Shown: positions 17,262-26,781, numbered from the stretch's first letter. The stretch is DNA of 64,000 nt from Mycolicibacterium chlorophenolicum (GCF_001044235.1 NZ_JYNL01000001.1:62991-126990); one strand, 5' to 3'. Made by a program: numbers and translations. The notes: generated by a model from the sequence alone, not told the origin.

Positions 17262-18899
17262 TTGCCGACAGAAACCGCACGAACCACACGCAGCACCGCC
17301 AAGGCGGGCCGGCGCCACGAGGGGATCTTCGGGGGCTACAACAAGCTCGGCACGTACGCCCAGGCTTTCGATGAGATGTTCGATGCGCACGGCAACGTCC
17401 GCGGCCCGTACAAGGGCATCCACGCCGAGCTGGCCCCCGCCGATGTGGCCGACCTCGAGGCCCGCGCCGACGCTCTGGGCCGTGCGTTCACCGACCAGGG
17501 CATCACGTTCTCGCTGTCCGGTCAGGAACGGCCGTTCCCCCTGGACCTCGTGCCGCGGGTCATCTCGGCCGCCGAGTGGACGCGGCTGGAGCGCGGGATC
17601 CGGCAGCGTGTGCAGGCGCTGGAGATGTACCTCGACGACATCTACGGCGAGCAGGAGATCCTGCGCGACGGAGTCATCCCGCGTCGCCTGGTCACCTCCT
17701 GCGAGCACTTCCACCGGGAGGCCGTCGGCATCGTCCCGCCCAACGGGGTCCGCATCCACGTCGCCGGCATCGACCTGATCCGCGATGCGCAGGGCAGCTT
17801 CCGGGTGCTCGAGGACAATTTGCGGTCGCCGTCGGGGGTCTCCTACGTGATGGAGAACCGCCGCACCATGGCGCGGGTCTTCCCGAACCTGTTCGCCACC
17901 CACCGGGTGCGCGCGGTCGGGGATTACGCGTCGCACCTGGTGCGGGCACTGCGCAACGCCGCCGCCAACAACGTCGCCGATCCGACCGTGGTGGTGCTCA
18001 CCCCGGGCGTCTACAACTCGGCCTACTTCGAGCACTCGCTGCTGGCCCGGCAGATGGGTGTGGAACTCGTCGAGGGCCGCGACCTGTTCTGCCGCGACAA
18101 CACCGTCTACATGCGCACCACCGAGGGGGAGCGTCAGGTCGACGTCATCTACCGGCGCATCGACGACGACTACCTGGATCCGATGCAGTTCAAGCCGGAC
18201 TCGGTGCTCGGAGTAGCCGGCATCCTCAACGCCGCCCGCGCCGGCAACGTGGTGATCTCCAGCGCCGTCGGCAACGGGGTCGGCGACGACAAACTCGTCT
18301 ACACCTACGTGCCGACGATCATCGAGTACTACCTCGGCGAGAAGCCGCTGCTGGCCAACGTCGACACCTACCGGTGCTGGCTCGACGAGGAACGCGAGGA
18401 GGTGCTCGACCGGGTCGACGAACTGGTCATCAAGCCCGTGGAGGGGTCCGGCGGCTACGGCATCGTGTTCGGCCCCGACGCATCGGCCAAGGAGCTGGCG
18501 ACGATCACCAAGAAGATCAACGCCGATCCGCGCGGCTGGATCGCCCAGCCGGTCGTCCAGCTCTCGACGGTGCCGACCCAGATCGGCGACGAACTGGCGC
18601 CCCGGCACGTCGACCTGCGTCCGTTCGCGGTCAACGACGGCGACGACGTCTGGGTGTTGCCCGGCGGACTCAGCCGGGTGGCGCTGCCGGAAGGCTCGCT
18701 GGTGGTCAACTCCAGCCAGGGCGGCGGATCGAAGGACACGTGGGTGCTCGCCTCGCGCACGTCGGTGGCCGACCGCGAGCTCGGCGCGGCGGAGGTGGTG
18801 CGCTCGCTGCCGAAGGCCGCCGCGAGCAAGAACGGCAGCCGCAGTGGCAAGGCCGAGGCAGCCACCCTGGATCAGCAACAGCAACAGCAGCAGCAGTAG
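17262..18899 (+). CDS. Circularly permuted ATP-grasp protein
   Basis: About 545 residues, counterpart of Rv2411c. Conserved blocks of the family are GGYNKLGTYAQAFDEM near the N-terminus, GVRIHVAGIDLIRDAQG, VIKPVEGSGGYGIVFGPDA (nucleotide loop) and RPFAVNDGDDVWVLPGGLSR. Such proteins co-occur with alpha-E and transglutaminase-like proteins and are predicted to make or attach a peptide; no reaction is proven. TTG at 17262 is chosen because GGGAGGA stands upstream and homologue length fits; ATG 17190 or 17205 would add 24 or 19 residues. The C-terminus ends in eight consecutive glutamines encoded by CAA/CAG repeats. Confidence 0.85.
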   Translation: MPTETARTTRSTAKAGRRHEGIFGGYNKLGTYAQAFDEMFDAHGNVRGPYKGIHAELAPADVADLEARADALGRAFTDQGITFSLSGQERPFPLDLVPRVISAAEWTRLERGIRQRVQALEMYLDDIYGEQEILRDGVIPRRLVTSCEHFHREAVGIVPPNGVRIHVAGIDLIRDAQGSFRVLEDNLRSPSGVSYVMENRRTMARVFPNLFATHRVRAVGDYASHLVRALRNAAANNVADPTVVVLTPGVYNSAYFEHSLLARQMGVELVEGRDLFCRDNTVYMRTTEGERQVDVIYRRIDDDYLDPMQFKPDSVLGVAGILNAARAGNVVISSAVGNGVGDDKLVYTYVPTIIEYYLGEKPLLANVDTYRCWLDEEREEVLDRVDELVIKPVEGSGGYGIVFGPDASAKELATITKKINADPRGWIAQPVVQLSTVPTQIGDELAPRHVDLRPFAVNDGDDVWVLPGGLSRVALPEGSLVVNSSQGGGSKDTWVLASRTSVADRELGAAEVVRSLPKAAASKNGSRSGKAEAATLDQQQQQQQQ

Positions 18900-18911
18900 G
18901 GGGCTTCGACG

Positions 18912-19886
18912 ATGCTGGCGAGAAACGCGGAATCGCTCTACTGGATCGGGCGCTACGTCGAACGTGCCGACGATACGGCCCGGATCCTCGACGTCACGGT
19001 GCACCAGTTGCTCGAGGACTCGAGCGTCGACCCCGACCAGGCGTCGCGCACGCTGCTGCGGGTGCTCGGGATCGAGCCGCCCGACGAGTACCTCGACGTG
19101 TGGTCGCTGACCGACATCGTGGCGTTCAGCCGCGAGACCTACGGTGCGTGCTCGATCGTCGAGGCCATCTCCGCGGCCCGCGAAAACGCCCGCGGCGCAC
19201 GCGAAGTCACCTCCACCGAGATCTGGGAGTGTCTCAACACCACCTACAACGCCCTGCCCGAGCGGGAGCGGGCCGCCAAACGCCTGGGTCCGCACGAGTT
19301 CCTGTCCTACGTGGAGGGGCGCGCGGCGATGTTCGCCGGGCTGGCGGACTCCACGTTGTCGCGTGACGACGGCTATCGCTTCATGGTGCTGGGCCGCGCG
19401 CTGGAGCGGGTGGACATGACCGTGCGCCTGCTGCTGTCCCGCGTCGGGGACAGTGCGTCGTCGCCGGCGTGGGTGACGCTGCTGCGGTCGGCCGGCGCCC
19501 ACGACACCTATCTGCGGACCTACCGCGGTGTGCTCGATGCCGGCCGGGTGGTCGAATTCATGTTGCTGGACCGGCTTTTCCCGCGGTCCATCTTCTACTC
19601 GCTCAAGCTCGCCGAGCACAGCCTCGACGAGCTGATGAACCGTCCGCACGGCCGCCTCGGGGCCACCGCGGAAGCGCAGCGCCTGCTCGGCCGGGCCCGC
19701 AGCGAGCTGGAGTTCCTCCGGCCGGGGGTGCTGCTCGAGTCGCTGGAGCAGCGGCTCGCGTCGCTGCAGACGACGGTCTTCGATGTGGGAGAGTCGTTGG
19801 CACTGCAGTACTTCCACTCCGCTCCGTGGGTCGCGTGGACCGATGCGGGACGCAATGCTCTGGTGATCGAAGAAGGGGAGATCTAG
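18912..19886 (+). CDS. Alpha-E domain protein
   Basis: 324 residues, all-helical, beginning MLARNAESLYWIGRYVERAD, the signature of alpha-E (DUF403) proteins; counterpart of Rv2410c. It sits 12 bases after the ATP-grasp gene and directly abuts the transglutaminase gene (TAG then ATG). In many bacteria these three families form a fixed module, thought to act together in peptide synthesis or tagging. No catalytic residues can be assigned. Confidence 0.88.
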   Translation: MLARNAESLYWIGRYVERADDTARILDVTVHQLLEDSSVDPDQASRTLLRVLGIEPPDEYLDVWSLTDIVAFSRETYGACSIVEAISAARENARGAREVTSTEIWECLNTTYNALPERERAAKRLGPHEFLSYVEGRAAMFAGLADSTLSRDDGYRFMVLGRALERVDMTVRLLLSRVGDSASSPAWVTLLRSAGAHDTYLRTYRGVLDAGRVVEFMLLDRLFPRSIFYSLKLAEHSLDELMNRPHGRLGATAEAQRLLGRARSELEFLRPGVLLESLEQRLASLQTTVFDVGESLALQYFHSAPWVAWTDAGRNALVIEEGEI

Positions 19887-20726
19887 ATGTGGCGGATGCG
19901 CGTGGTGCACGCGACGGGATACGCCTACAAATCGCCGGTCACCGCGTCGTTCAACGAGGCCCGGTTGACCCCGCGCTCGGACTCGCGCCAGAACGTCATC
20001 CTCAACCGTGTCGAGACGGTGCCGGCCACCCGGTCCTACCGCTATGTCGACTACTGGGGAACCGCGGTCACCGCGTTCGACCTGCACGCCCCGCACACCG
20101 AGCTGGAGGTGACGTCGTCCTCGGTGGTGGAGACCGACCGCCCCGAGGCGCCCAAGGACAAGGTGTCGTGGGCCGACCTGGCCGGCGAGGCGGTCATCGA
20201 CCGGTATGACGAGGTGCTCGCGCCCACCCACTACGTCCCGTCGAGCAAGCGCATCGAGCGGGTCGGCCGTCGCATCGCGAAGTACCACGATCCGGCCGAG
20301 GCCGTGATCGAGGCGGCACGCTGGGTGCAGGGGGAGTTGCAGTACGTCCCCGGCACCACCGGAGTGCACACCTCCGGGGTGGACGCGCTGCGGGAAGGCA
20401 AGGGGGTGTGCCAGGACTTCGCGCATCTGACGCTGATGTTGTTGCGCGGCATGGGGATTCCGTCCCGATATGTGTCGGGTTACCTGCATCCGAAGCGCAA
20501 CGCGAAGATCGGGGACACCATCGACGGGCAGAGCCACGCGTGGATCCAGGCGTGGACGGGCGAGTGGTGGCATTACGACCCCACCAACGACGCGGAGATC
20601 AACGAGCAGTACATCAGCGTCGGGGTGGGACGGGACTACTCCGACGTCACGCCGCTCAAGGGCATCTACTCCGGGGAGGGGTCCACCGACCTCGACGTCG
20701 TCGTCGAGATCACCCGGCTGGCTTGA
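19887..20726 (+). CDS. Transglutaminase-like cysteine peptidase family protein
   Basis: 279 residues, counterpart of Rv2409c. The N-terminal beta domain ([20 protein letters not shown]) precedes a transglutaminase core with catalytic Cys in [11 protein letters not shown], His in [17 protein letters not shown] and Asp in DPTNDAE, so the Cys-His-Asp triad is intact. It is third in the ATP-grasp/alpha-E/transglutaminase module and may act as protease or amide ligase on its product (inference). Its last 17 bases overlap the 3' end of the convergent RNase Z-like gene. Confidence 0.9.
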   Translation: MWRMRVVHATGYAYKSPVTASFNEARLTPRSDSRQNVILNRVETVPATRSYRYVDYWGTAVTAFDLHAPHTELEVTSSSVVETDRPEAPKDKVSWADLAGEAVIDRYDEVLAPTHYVPSSKRIERVGRRIAKYHDPAEAVIEAARWVQGELQYVPGTTGVHTSGVDALREGKGVCQDFAHLTLMLLRGMGIPSRYVSGYLHPKRNAKIGDTIDGQSHAWIQAWTGEWWHYDPTNDAEINEQYISVGVGRDYSDVTPLKGIYSGEGSTDLDVVVEITRLA

Positions 20727-21570
20727 CGCACACCCCCGGGTGCACCTCGACCCGGTGCAGGTCGTCGCCGAGCTCGATCTGACGGTCGAACGCCGTCGCC
20801 GCCAGCGCGCGCCAGTCCTCCTCCTGCCCGGGCACCAGCGCCGGCACGTAGTGGGTCAGGATCAGGATGCCGACCCCGGCCCGCGTCGCGGTCTCGGCGG
20901 CCTGCTGCACCGACGAGTGGTAGTCGCAGATGTCGCGGATGCGCTGCATCGGCATCGGGTCGATGAGGTCCTTACGGATCACCGTGTGCACCAACGCCCC
21001 TGCGCCTGCGGCCAGTTCGTCCAGCGTCGGGCACGGGACGGTGTCCCCGGCCAGCACCACCGACGCCCCGTTGTGTTCGACGCGGAAACCGATGGTGGGT
21101 GCGACGGGCCGATGGTCGGTCGGCGCGACCAGGATGCGGACGCCGTCACGGCCCCACACCACCCCTTCGGTGACCTCTTCCACCTCGACCGGTGGGGGCG
21201 TCGTCAGGTCGGCGTGGTGAGCGATGCGGTACCCGATGTCGAACTGCAGTGCCTTGAGCGTGTTCTCGACCACCTCCGCGGTACCGGGCGGCCCGATGAT
21301 CGGCAGCGGGGTCAGGTCGGGGGCGAAGTTGCCGACCCATCGGGTGATCAGCACGTCGCCCAGGTCGGTGATGTGGTCGCTGTGCAGATGCGTCAGCAGC
21401 AGCGCGGTCAGGTTGTTGGCGCTGACGCCGACCGCGGCGGCGCGCTGCAGCACGCCGCGGCCGCAGTCCACCAGGAAGGTCTGCCCGCCGGCGCGTACCA
21501 GCGTCGACGGTCCGGCGCGCCGCGGATCCGGAATGGGGCTGCCCGTGCCGAGCAGCGTCACTTCGATCAT
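20710..21570 (-). CDS. Ribonuclease Z-like metallo-beta-lactamase-fold protein
   Basis: 286 residues, counterpart of Rv2407. The zinc motif [17 protein letters not shown] gives the HxHxDH ligands (about residues 60-66), with further ligands in [13 protein letters not shown] and the C-terminal ILTHYVPAL. The fold is that of tRNase Z/ElaC, which trims tRNA 3' trailers; other MBL esterases share the motif, so tRNA processing is likely but not proven. Confidence 0.8.
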   Translation of the reverse strand: MIEVTLLGTGSPIPDPRRAGPSTLVRAGGQTFLVDCGRGVLQRAAAVGVSANNLTALLLTHLHSDHITDLGDVLITRWVGNFAPDLTPLPIIGPPGTAEVVENTLKALQFDIGYRIAHHADLTTPPPVEVEEVTEGVVWGRDGVRILVAPTDHRPVAPTIGFRVEHNGASVVLAGDTVPCPTLDELAAGAGALVHTVIRKDLIDPMPMQRIRDICDYHSSVQQAAETATRAGVGILILTHYVPALVPGQEEDWRALAATAFDRQIELGDDLHRVEVHPGVCVKPAG

Positions 21571-21606
21571 GGGCCAGGTATACCGCGACCGGTGATCCGG
21601 TGCGGC

Positions 21607-22182
21607 CTAAACGGTGCCGGAGACGGGCGTCCATCCCGGCGGCGGATCTTCGCCGGTGCGCCCGTCCACGGCTTCACGCAGAAGGTCGGCGTGCCCGGTG
21701 TGCCTGCCGTACTCCTCGATCAGATCGCAGAGCAGGCGTCGCAGGCTCGCGTGCCGGCCGTCGGGTCCGCTGATGTCCACCAGCTGGTCGAGCCCGCCCC
21801 GGGTCAGCGCGTTCTGCAGCCGGCGTCGGGACCGCTGTACCGCCCCGTCCCAGTACGCGTACAGACGGTCCGGCGGGTCGCCCGCCGCGGAGGTGAACTC
21901 CCAGTCCTCCGGCACCTCGTCGAGGCCGGCCCACTCCGACTGCCACGGGTCGCCGATCGGTTCTCCGGTCAGCTTGTCCGTGAACAGCATGTCCTCGGCG
22001 AACGCCAGGTGCTTGAGCAGACCGCCGAGCGTCAGCGTCGAGGCGCCGACGCGTGCCTGAAGTCCCGCGGTGTCGAGATCGTCGGCCTTCCAGCGGAACG
22101 TGGTGCGCAGCCGCTCGAGCGCGCCGACGAGGTGCTCGAGTTCCGAACCCGCCAGCGGCGGCTCCCAGGGCGTGTCGGTCAT
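21607..22182 (-). CDS. DinB-superfamily protein (DUF664, thiol-transferase-like)
   Basis: 191 residues, four-helix DinB fold. Metal-binding histidines are in LLKHLAFAED (helix 2) and YGRHTGHADLLREAVDG (helix 4), the pattern of DUF664 proteins, several of which use mycothiol or bacillithiol. The actual substrate is unknown. TATAGT (22196-22191, minus) lies eight bases before the ATG at 22182, a near-perfect -10 element implying a leaderless or almost leaderless mRNA. It is divergent from the CBS protein. Confidence 0.82.
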   Translation of the reverse strand: MTDTPWEPPLAGSELEHLVGALERLRTTFRWKADDLDTAGLQARVGASTLTLGGLLKHLAFAEDMLFTDKLTGEPIGDPWQSEWAGLDEVPEDWEFTSAAGDPPDRLYAYWDGAVQRSRRRLQNALTRGGLDQLVDISGPDGRHASLRRLLCDLIEEYGRHTGHADLLREAVDGRTGEDPPPGWTPVSGTV

Positions 22183-22236
22183 CGCACCGGACTATAGGTG
22201 GCCACCGGTTTCGGTCTGCGGCGATCCGTCCCGGCG

Positions 22237-22256
22237 TATTGTGAGCCGCATCACAA
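22237..22256. promoter_or_regulatory. -10 element overlapped by a perfect CRP-type site
   Basis: TATTGT (22237-22242) fits a -10 element for the CBS-protein gene, placing transcription start near 22249. TGTGA, six bases and TCACA (22240-22255; TTGTGA/TCACAA arms 22239-22256) exactly match the CRP consensus used by mycobacterial CRP (Rv3676 family). Because it lies over and just downstream of the -10, CRP would be expected to repress. Confidence 0.65.
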
Positions 22257-22266
22257 GGAGGTCGTG

Positions 22267-22695
22267 ATGCGGATATCCGACGTGCTGCGCACCAAGGGGG
22301 CGTCCGTGGCGACGATCACCCCAGAGACATCGGTGGCAGGCCTGCTCACGGAACTGGCCGTGCACAACATCGGCGCGATGGTCGTGGTCTCGGCCGACGG
22401 ACTGGAAGGGATCGTGTCCGAGCGCGACGTGGTGCGGGGACTGCACGAGGTCGGCGCCGACCTGCTGCGCCGCCCGGTGGCCGACATCATGACCACGCTG
22501 GTGGCGACGTGCTCCCCGGACGACACGGTGGACAGCCTCAGCGCGCTGATGACGACGAACCGGGTGCGCCACGTCCCCGTCGTGGTCGACGGGCGGCTGC
22601 GCGGCATCGTCAGCATCGGGGACGTCGTCAAGACGCGGATGGAGGAGCTGGAGACCGAGCAGCAGCGCCTGCAGGCCTACATCACCCAGGGATGA
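22267..22695 (+). CDS. CBS-domain-pair protein
   Basis: 142 residues, the same length as Rv2406c. Two CBS motifs span about residues 1-62 and 70-130 (GIVSERDVVRGL and GIVSIGDVVKTRM). CBS pairs bind adenine nucleotides and usually sense energy state; there is no effector domain, so it must act through a partner. ATG 22267 is preceded by AAGGAG (22255-22260) with a six-base spacer. A perfect CRP-type operator covers its promoter. Its stop overlaps the 3' end of the convergent LLM monooxygenase by 14 bases. Confidence 0.9.
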   Translation: MRISDVLRTKGASVATITPETSVAGLLTELAVHNIGAMVVVSADGLEGIVSERDVVRGLHEVGADLLRRPVADIMTTLVATCSPDDTVDSLSALMTTNRVRHVPVVVDGRLRGIVSIGDVVKTRMEELETEQQRLQAYITQG

Positions 22696-24079
22696 CGGGG
22701 TCGAGCAGCGTGTTGTCGCTGAACGCGCCGCGGTAGGCCGCGGCCGGGTGCGATGCCGGCAGCCGGTCGCCGCGCCCGAGCAGCTTGTGGCGCAACGTCC
22801 CCGACTTGTCGGTGGCGATGAGGCCGCGTTCCCGCAGCGTCGGGAACAGGCGGTCGGCCGTCTCCTGGAAGGAGCCCGGCACCGTCGCGTGGTAGACGTT
22901 GATGCCGTTGACGCCGGCCTCCCGCCACTCTTCCAGGCGGTCGGCGATCTCCTCGGCGGTGCCGACCACCCGGTTGGCGCCCTCGAGCACCCAGGCCGGG
23001 TCGCGGATCGTCGGCTCCGCATTGCCGGACGCCTCGGCCGCCCACCGCGCGAAGCCCTGCACGCCGGTGAACTCGCCGAGCCGGCTGATCGGCGTGTCCA
23101 GGGGCAGGTGGCCGGCGTCGACGCCGGCATCGCCGAGCGCGTGCAGCGCAACGCCTTCCAGATCGAGATACCGCTTGATCTCGTCATGACGCCGCACCGC
23201 GTCGCGGTGGGTGTCGCCGACGACGAAGGACAACCCCTGCGCGAACGCGATGTCATCGGGGTCTCGGCCGTGCTCGGCGGCCAGCGCGCGCGTCTCGGAC
23301 GTCAGCGCGTACGCGGCCGCCGGGTCGGGGCTGCTGATGTACACACCCTCGGCGTTGCGCGCCGAGAACAGCTGTCCCGCAGGCGAAGCACCGGCCTGGA
23401 ACAGCACCGGGGTGCGCTGCGGCGACGGAGACGAGAAATGTGGACCCTCGACCGAGTAGCGCTTGCCGACGTGGTTGATCCGATGGATGCCGGCCGGATC
23501 GGAGTGCACACCGCGTTCCTTGTCCTGAACCAGCGCATCCTCGTCCCAGGAGCCCTCCCACAGCTTGTAGGCGACGTCGACGTACTCGTAGGCCCACTCG
23601 TAGCGTTCGTCGTGGCTCAGGGTGCCCTCGTACCCGAAGCTGCGGAACATGTTGGCGTTGAAACTCGTCACGACGTTCCAGCCGAGCCGCCCGTCGGTGT
23701 AGTGGTCGAGGGAGGACATCTTGCGCGCGAAGTTGAACGGGTGGTCCTGCACGATCGAGCTGGTGAACACGATGCCGAGGTTCTCGGTGACCACCGCCAA
23801 CGCCGACGCCAGTGACGACGGATCGTTGACCGGCACCTGGATGCCGCCCTCGACGGCTTTGCGCCAGTTGCCGTTCCACGGCGCCCGCAATCCGAACACG
23901 TCGGCGAAGAACAGCAGATCGTAGCCGGCCTTCTCGACGCCGGCGGCCAGTGATGTCCAGTGCCGCAGCTTGTTGAACTCGTGGTTGCGTGCCTCGGGTG
24001 CCCGCCACAACCCGTGCAGCACATGGGATGCGGTGTTCATCACGAAGGCCGAGTAGAACAGCGGCCGTTGCGCGCTCAC
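22682..24079 (-). CDS. NtaA/SnaA/DszA-family flavin-dependent monooxygenase (LLM class)
   Basis: 465 residues. Typical blocks are GLWRAPEARNHEFNKLRHW, LLFFADVFGLRAPWNGNWR, DHYTDGRLGWNVVTSFN and PVLFQAGASPAGQLFSARNAE. The family uses reduced FMN from a reductase to oxidise sulfur or nitrogen heterocycles, sulfones and chelators. GTG at 24079 overlaps the stop of the substrate-binding protein gene, so it is the last gene of a MetNIQ-like operon. The combination suggests desulfurization of an imported organosulfur compound (inference). Confidence 0.87.
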   Translation of the reverse strand: MSAQRPLFYSAFVMNTASHVLHGLWRAPEARNHEFNKLRHWTSLAAGVEKAGYDLLFFADVFGLRAPWNGNWRKAVEGGIQVPVNDPSSLASALAVVTENLGIVFTSSIVQDHPFNFARKMSSLDHYTDGRLGWNVVTSFNANMFRSFGYEGTLSHDERYEWAYEYVDVAYKLWEGSWDEDALVQDKERGVHSDPAGIHRINHVGKRYSVEGPHFSSPSPQRTPVLFQAGASPAGQLFSARNAEGVYISSPDPAAAYALTSETRALAAEHGRDPDDIAFAQGLSFVVGDTHRDAVRRHDEIKRYLDLEGVALHALGDAGVDAGHLPLDTPISRLGEFTGVQGFARWAAEASGNAEPTIRDPAWVLEGANRVVGTAEEIADRLEEWREAGVNGINVYHATVPGSFQETADRLFPTLRERGLIATDKSGTLRHKLLGRGDRLPASHPAAAYRGAFSDNTLLDPVIPG

Positions 24080-24978
24080 GAGATCGGGCCCAGCGTGTCC
24101 CGGATCAGCTTGTTGTCGGTGGTCTCGAGGAACTCGGCGATGCGGGGATCTTTGAACGTGTCGATGAGCTTCTGCACGTTGGGGTCGTCGATGTGCTTGT
24201 TGCTGACCACCAGGCCGCCCTCGCTGCCTTTCGGTGCGGGCTCGCGGGCGAGGATCTGCTCTTCGGTCAGCCCCGCGGCGTAGACGTCGGAGATGTGCAC
24301 CACGACGGCGTCGACGTCGGCGAGGCTGCGGGCCAGCTGGCCGATCGGCACCTGAACGAACTGGTAGTTCTTCGGGTTGGTGGCGATGTCGTCGAGTTGG
24401 GGCAGTCCCGCGAGCGTGTCCTTGCCGGGCTTGAGCGTGATCTGTTGATCGTGGGCGAGGTCCAGCAGCGCGATGGCCTGTCCGGCGGGATCGTCGCGCA
24501 GCGCGATCTTGGCGCCGCTCGGCACCTGGTCCCAGCTGCGGTACTTGTCGGAGTAGGTGGCCTGATCCCAGGTGAACGTCGGCGCGGCCAGCGTCAGCTG
24601 GAACCCGTTGGCGGCGATCGCGTCGTTGAGGAACGGCTGGTGTTCGAAGAAGTTGCCCGCGACCGTGCCGGCGTCGACGGCACGGTTGATCTCGATGAGG
24701 TTGTCGATCTTGACGGGTTCGATGGTGATCCCGTGGTCGGGCGCGATGTTGGTGGCGATGTAGCTGAGCAGGTTCTCGGCGGCGATGTCGGTGCTCCACG
24801 TCGCCACCGGCAGGTTGGTGCCGAACGGCTTGTCCTTGTTGGAGAACTGGGCATACGAGATGCCGCCGGCGACGGCCAGGACGACCACCGCCGCGGCCGC
24901 GATCCACGGCCAGCGCTTCTTCTTCTTGATCTCGATGTCGAGACCCGACCCTGAGGGCGGGCTGATCTGGTCGGTCAT
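24076..24978 (-). CDS. NLPA/MetQ-family substrate-binding protein with an N-terminal membrane anchor
   Basis: 300 residues. After a short polar N-terminus and KKKK a single hydrophobic segment spans about residues 23-42; there is no cysteine and hence no lipobox, unlike usual NLPA lipoproteins, so it is likely held by an uncleaved anchor. The periplasmic-binding fold follows (ITIEPVKIDNLIEINRAVDAG, GNFFEHQPFLNDAI, KIALRDDP). It should deliver substrate to the permease and ATPase encoded just upstream. Given the flanking flavin monooxygenases, the ligand may be a sulfur compound rather than methionine. Confidence 0.87.
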   Translation of the reverse strand: MTDQISPPSGSGLDIEIKKKKRWPWIAAAAVVVLAVAGGISYAQFSNKDKPFGTNLPVATWSTDIAAENLLSYIATNIAPDHGITIEPVKIDNLIEINRAVDAGTVAGNFFEHQPFLNDAIAANGFQLTLAAPTFTWDQATYSDKYRSWDQVPSGAKIALRDDPAGQAIALLDLAHDQQITLKPGKDTLAGLPQLDDIATNPKNYQFVQVPIGQLARSLADVDAVVVHISDVYAAGLTEEQILAREPAPKGSEGGLVVSNKHIDDPNVQKLIDTFKDPRIAEFLETTDNKLIRDTLGPIS

Positions 24979-24997
24979 GGGTTTCCTTCCGTGCCTG

Positions 24998-25687
24998 TTA
25001 CGGGGTGAGGGCTTTGACCACGCGGTCGCCGACGAATTGGACGACGGCGATGGTGATGATCAGCGAGACCGCGGTGGCGATCATGATGTTGTCGTCGAAA
25101 CGGTTGTAGCCATAGGTGATTGCGAGGTTGCCGACGCCGCCGGCGCCGATGGATCCGGCGATGGCGGAGTAGTCGATCATCGCGATGGTGTTCACGGTCA
25201 GGGCGCCCGCCAGGGCGGGCAGCGCCTCGGACAGCTGCACGGTTCGGATCACCTGCAACGTGGAGCCGCCCGACACCTGCCCCATGTCCGTGACGTCGGA
25301 ACGCACTTCCCGCAGGGCGTTCTGCACCAGGCGCGCGAAGAACGGCACGCCGGCGGTGGTCATCGGCACGATCGCCGCGGGGATACCGATCGTGGTACCC
25401 ACCAGGAAGCGGGTCACCGGGATGATGGCCGCCATCAGGATCAGGAAGGGCAGCGAGCGGCCGATGTTGACGACCGTGTTGAGAACCGCGAACACCCGCG
25501 GGTTGGGGTGCAGCCCCAGATCGGAGGTGTTGTGCAGGATCACCCCGACCGGGATGCCGATCAGCACCACCAGCAGCATCGTGATGCCGACCATCAGCCA
25601 GGTTTCCACGTAGGCGGGCAGCAGCAACTCGGGCACCTTGTGCCACGGCGTGCTGAAGTCCTCCTGCGCGAACAGGGACGTGGTCAT
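24998..25687 (-). CDS. MetI-like ABC transporter permease
   Basis: 229 residues with about five membrane helices. The binding-protein-dependent permease (EAA) loop is seen around residues 125-165, with [20 protein letters not shown] toward the C-terminus as in MetI. The ATG overlaps the ATPase stop (ATGA, 25687-25684). It is the membrane channel of the MetNIQ-like importer. Confidence 0.88.
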   Translation of the reverse strand: MTTSLFAQEDFSTPWHKVPELLLPAYVETWLMVGITMLLVVLIGIPVGVILHNTSDLGLHPNPRVFAVLNTVVNIGRSLPFLILMAAIIPVTRFLVGTTIGIPAAIVPMTTAGVPFFARLVQNALREVRSDVTDMGQVSGGSTLQVIRTVQLSEALPALAGALTVNTIAMIDYSAIAGSIGAGGVGNLAITYGYNRFDDNIMIATAVSLIITIAVVQFVGDRVVKALTP

Positions 25688-26685
25688 GTCGCGGCCTCCG
25701 CGGACGGGCGTGCGGCCGTCCGGACGTGCAGCCCGCGCTCGGTCAGGTAGCGCGCGAAACCGGACGGCGCGCCCGGCGAGAGCGCCAGCACCGCTCGGCC
25801 GACGGCGATTCCGCGGATCGACTCCACGCTGGCGCTCAGCACGCTGACCCGGGTGCCCGACAGGCCGGGCGCGTCCTGAATCGAGGTGAGCCAGTCGAGC
25901 GGAACGTCGCGCGAGGCATACGAGACCTCCCACACTTCGCCGTCGCCGCGCAGCGGCACACTCGGCCGGTCGGGTAGGAGTTCATGGGCCAGAACCGATT
26001 CCGGGTCGAGGATGATGTCCTCGACCGACCCGCTCTCGATGATGCGTCCGTCGGCGATCCTGGCCACCGAGTCGGCGATCTCGCGCACCACCTCCATCTC
26101 GTGGGTGATCAGGATGATCGACAGGCCGTACTCGTCGCGAAGGTGACTGAGCAGCGCCAGGATCGACTTGGTGGTGGCCGGGTCGAGTCCCGATGTCGCC
26201 TCGTCGGAGAGCAGCAGCGACGGACCGAGGGCAAGGGCGCGCGCGATGCCCACCCGCTGCTTCTGCCCGCCGGAGAGCTGCCCGGGGAACGCGGCACTGC
26301 GGTCGGTCAGGCCGACACGCTCGAGGAGTTCGCCGACGCGCCGGTCGACCGACGCGGCGGTGGCGCCGAGGTACTCCAGCGGCAGTGCGACGTTCTGGGC
26401 GACGGTGCGGCGGCGCAACAGGGGTGCGGTCTGGAAGATGACCCCGATGTTGCGTCGGGCCGCCACGAGGTCCTCGGCCGAGAGTGTGGTGAAGTCCTTG
26501 CCGTTGACGCGCACGGTGCCGCTGGTGGGCCGTTCCAGGAAGCTGATGCAACGGGACAGCGTGCTCTTGCCCGCACCGCTGGGGCCGACGACGGCCAGGA
26601 TCTCACCGTCGGCCACCGACAGGCTGATGCCGTCGAGGACGGTGCGGTCGCCGAACCGTTTCGTCAGGTTCTCTATCTCGATCAC
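25684..26685 (-). CDS. MetN-like ABC transporter ATP-binding protein
   Basis: 333 residues. Walker [12 protein letters not shown] (about residues 34-44), signature [15 protein letters not shown], Walker [16 protein letters not shown] and the H-loop ITHEMEVV are all present. The last 80 residues form a NIL-type regulatory domain, as in MetN, which can give trans-inhibition by the substrate. It is first in the operon; the shared upstream region (26686-26832) holds a long inverted repeat. Confidence 0.9.
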   Translation of the reverse strand: MIEIENLTKRFGDRTVLDGISLSVADGEILAVVGPSGAGKSTLSRCISFLERPTSGTVRVNGKDFTTLSAEDLVAARRNIGVIFQTAPLLRRRTVAQNVALPLEYLGATAASVDRRVGELLERVGLTDRSAAFPGQLSGGQKQRVGIARALALGPSLLLSDEATSGLDPATTKSILALLSHLRDEYGLSIILITHEMEVVREIADSVARIADGRIIESGSVEDIILDPESVLAHELLPDRPSVPLRGDGEVWEVSYASRDVPLDWLTSIQDAPGLSGTRVSVLSASVESIRGIAVGRAVLALSPGAPSGFARYLTERGLHVRTAARPSAEAAT

Positions 26686-26737
26686 GGCTGACGAAGCTAC
26701 GGTGCCGACGGGAGTGCGCCCAGGCTAGGGATCGCCG

Positions 26738-26781
26738 TGATCTGAACTTGTATTCGAACGGGCGCAGCACAATTCGGATCA
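26738..26781. promoter_or_regulatory. Inverted repeat in the divergent metN-like/LLM promoter region
   Basis: TGATCTGAACTTG (26738-26750) and its imperfect mirror ending TTCGGATCA (26769-26781) face each other across about 18 bases; the outer nine bases match at eight of nine positions. The site lies midway between the divergent ABC operon and the LLM genes and may bind a regulator of both. The protein is unknown. Confidence 0.45.

Noticed and set aside
18870-18899. CAA/CAG run as a CRISPR or microsatellite array
   Set aside because: Only eight codons, no spacers, in frame at the end of a gene.
17130-20573. A 1147-codon open frame on the minus strand
   Set aside because: It is the antisense shadow of three well-supported plus-strand genes with family motifs; long stop-free antisense frames are normal at this GC content.
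20470-22197. A 575-codon plus-strand frame over the RNase Z-like and DinB genes
   Set aside because: Both minus-strand genes have zinc/histidine motifs and a good promoter; the plus frame has no domain.
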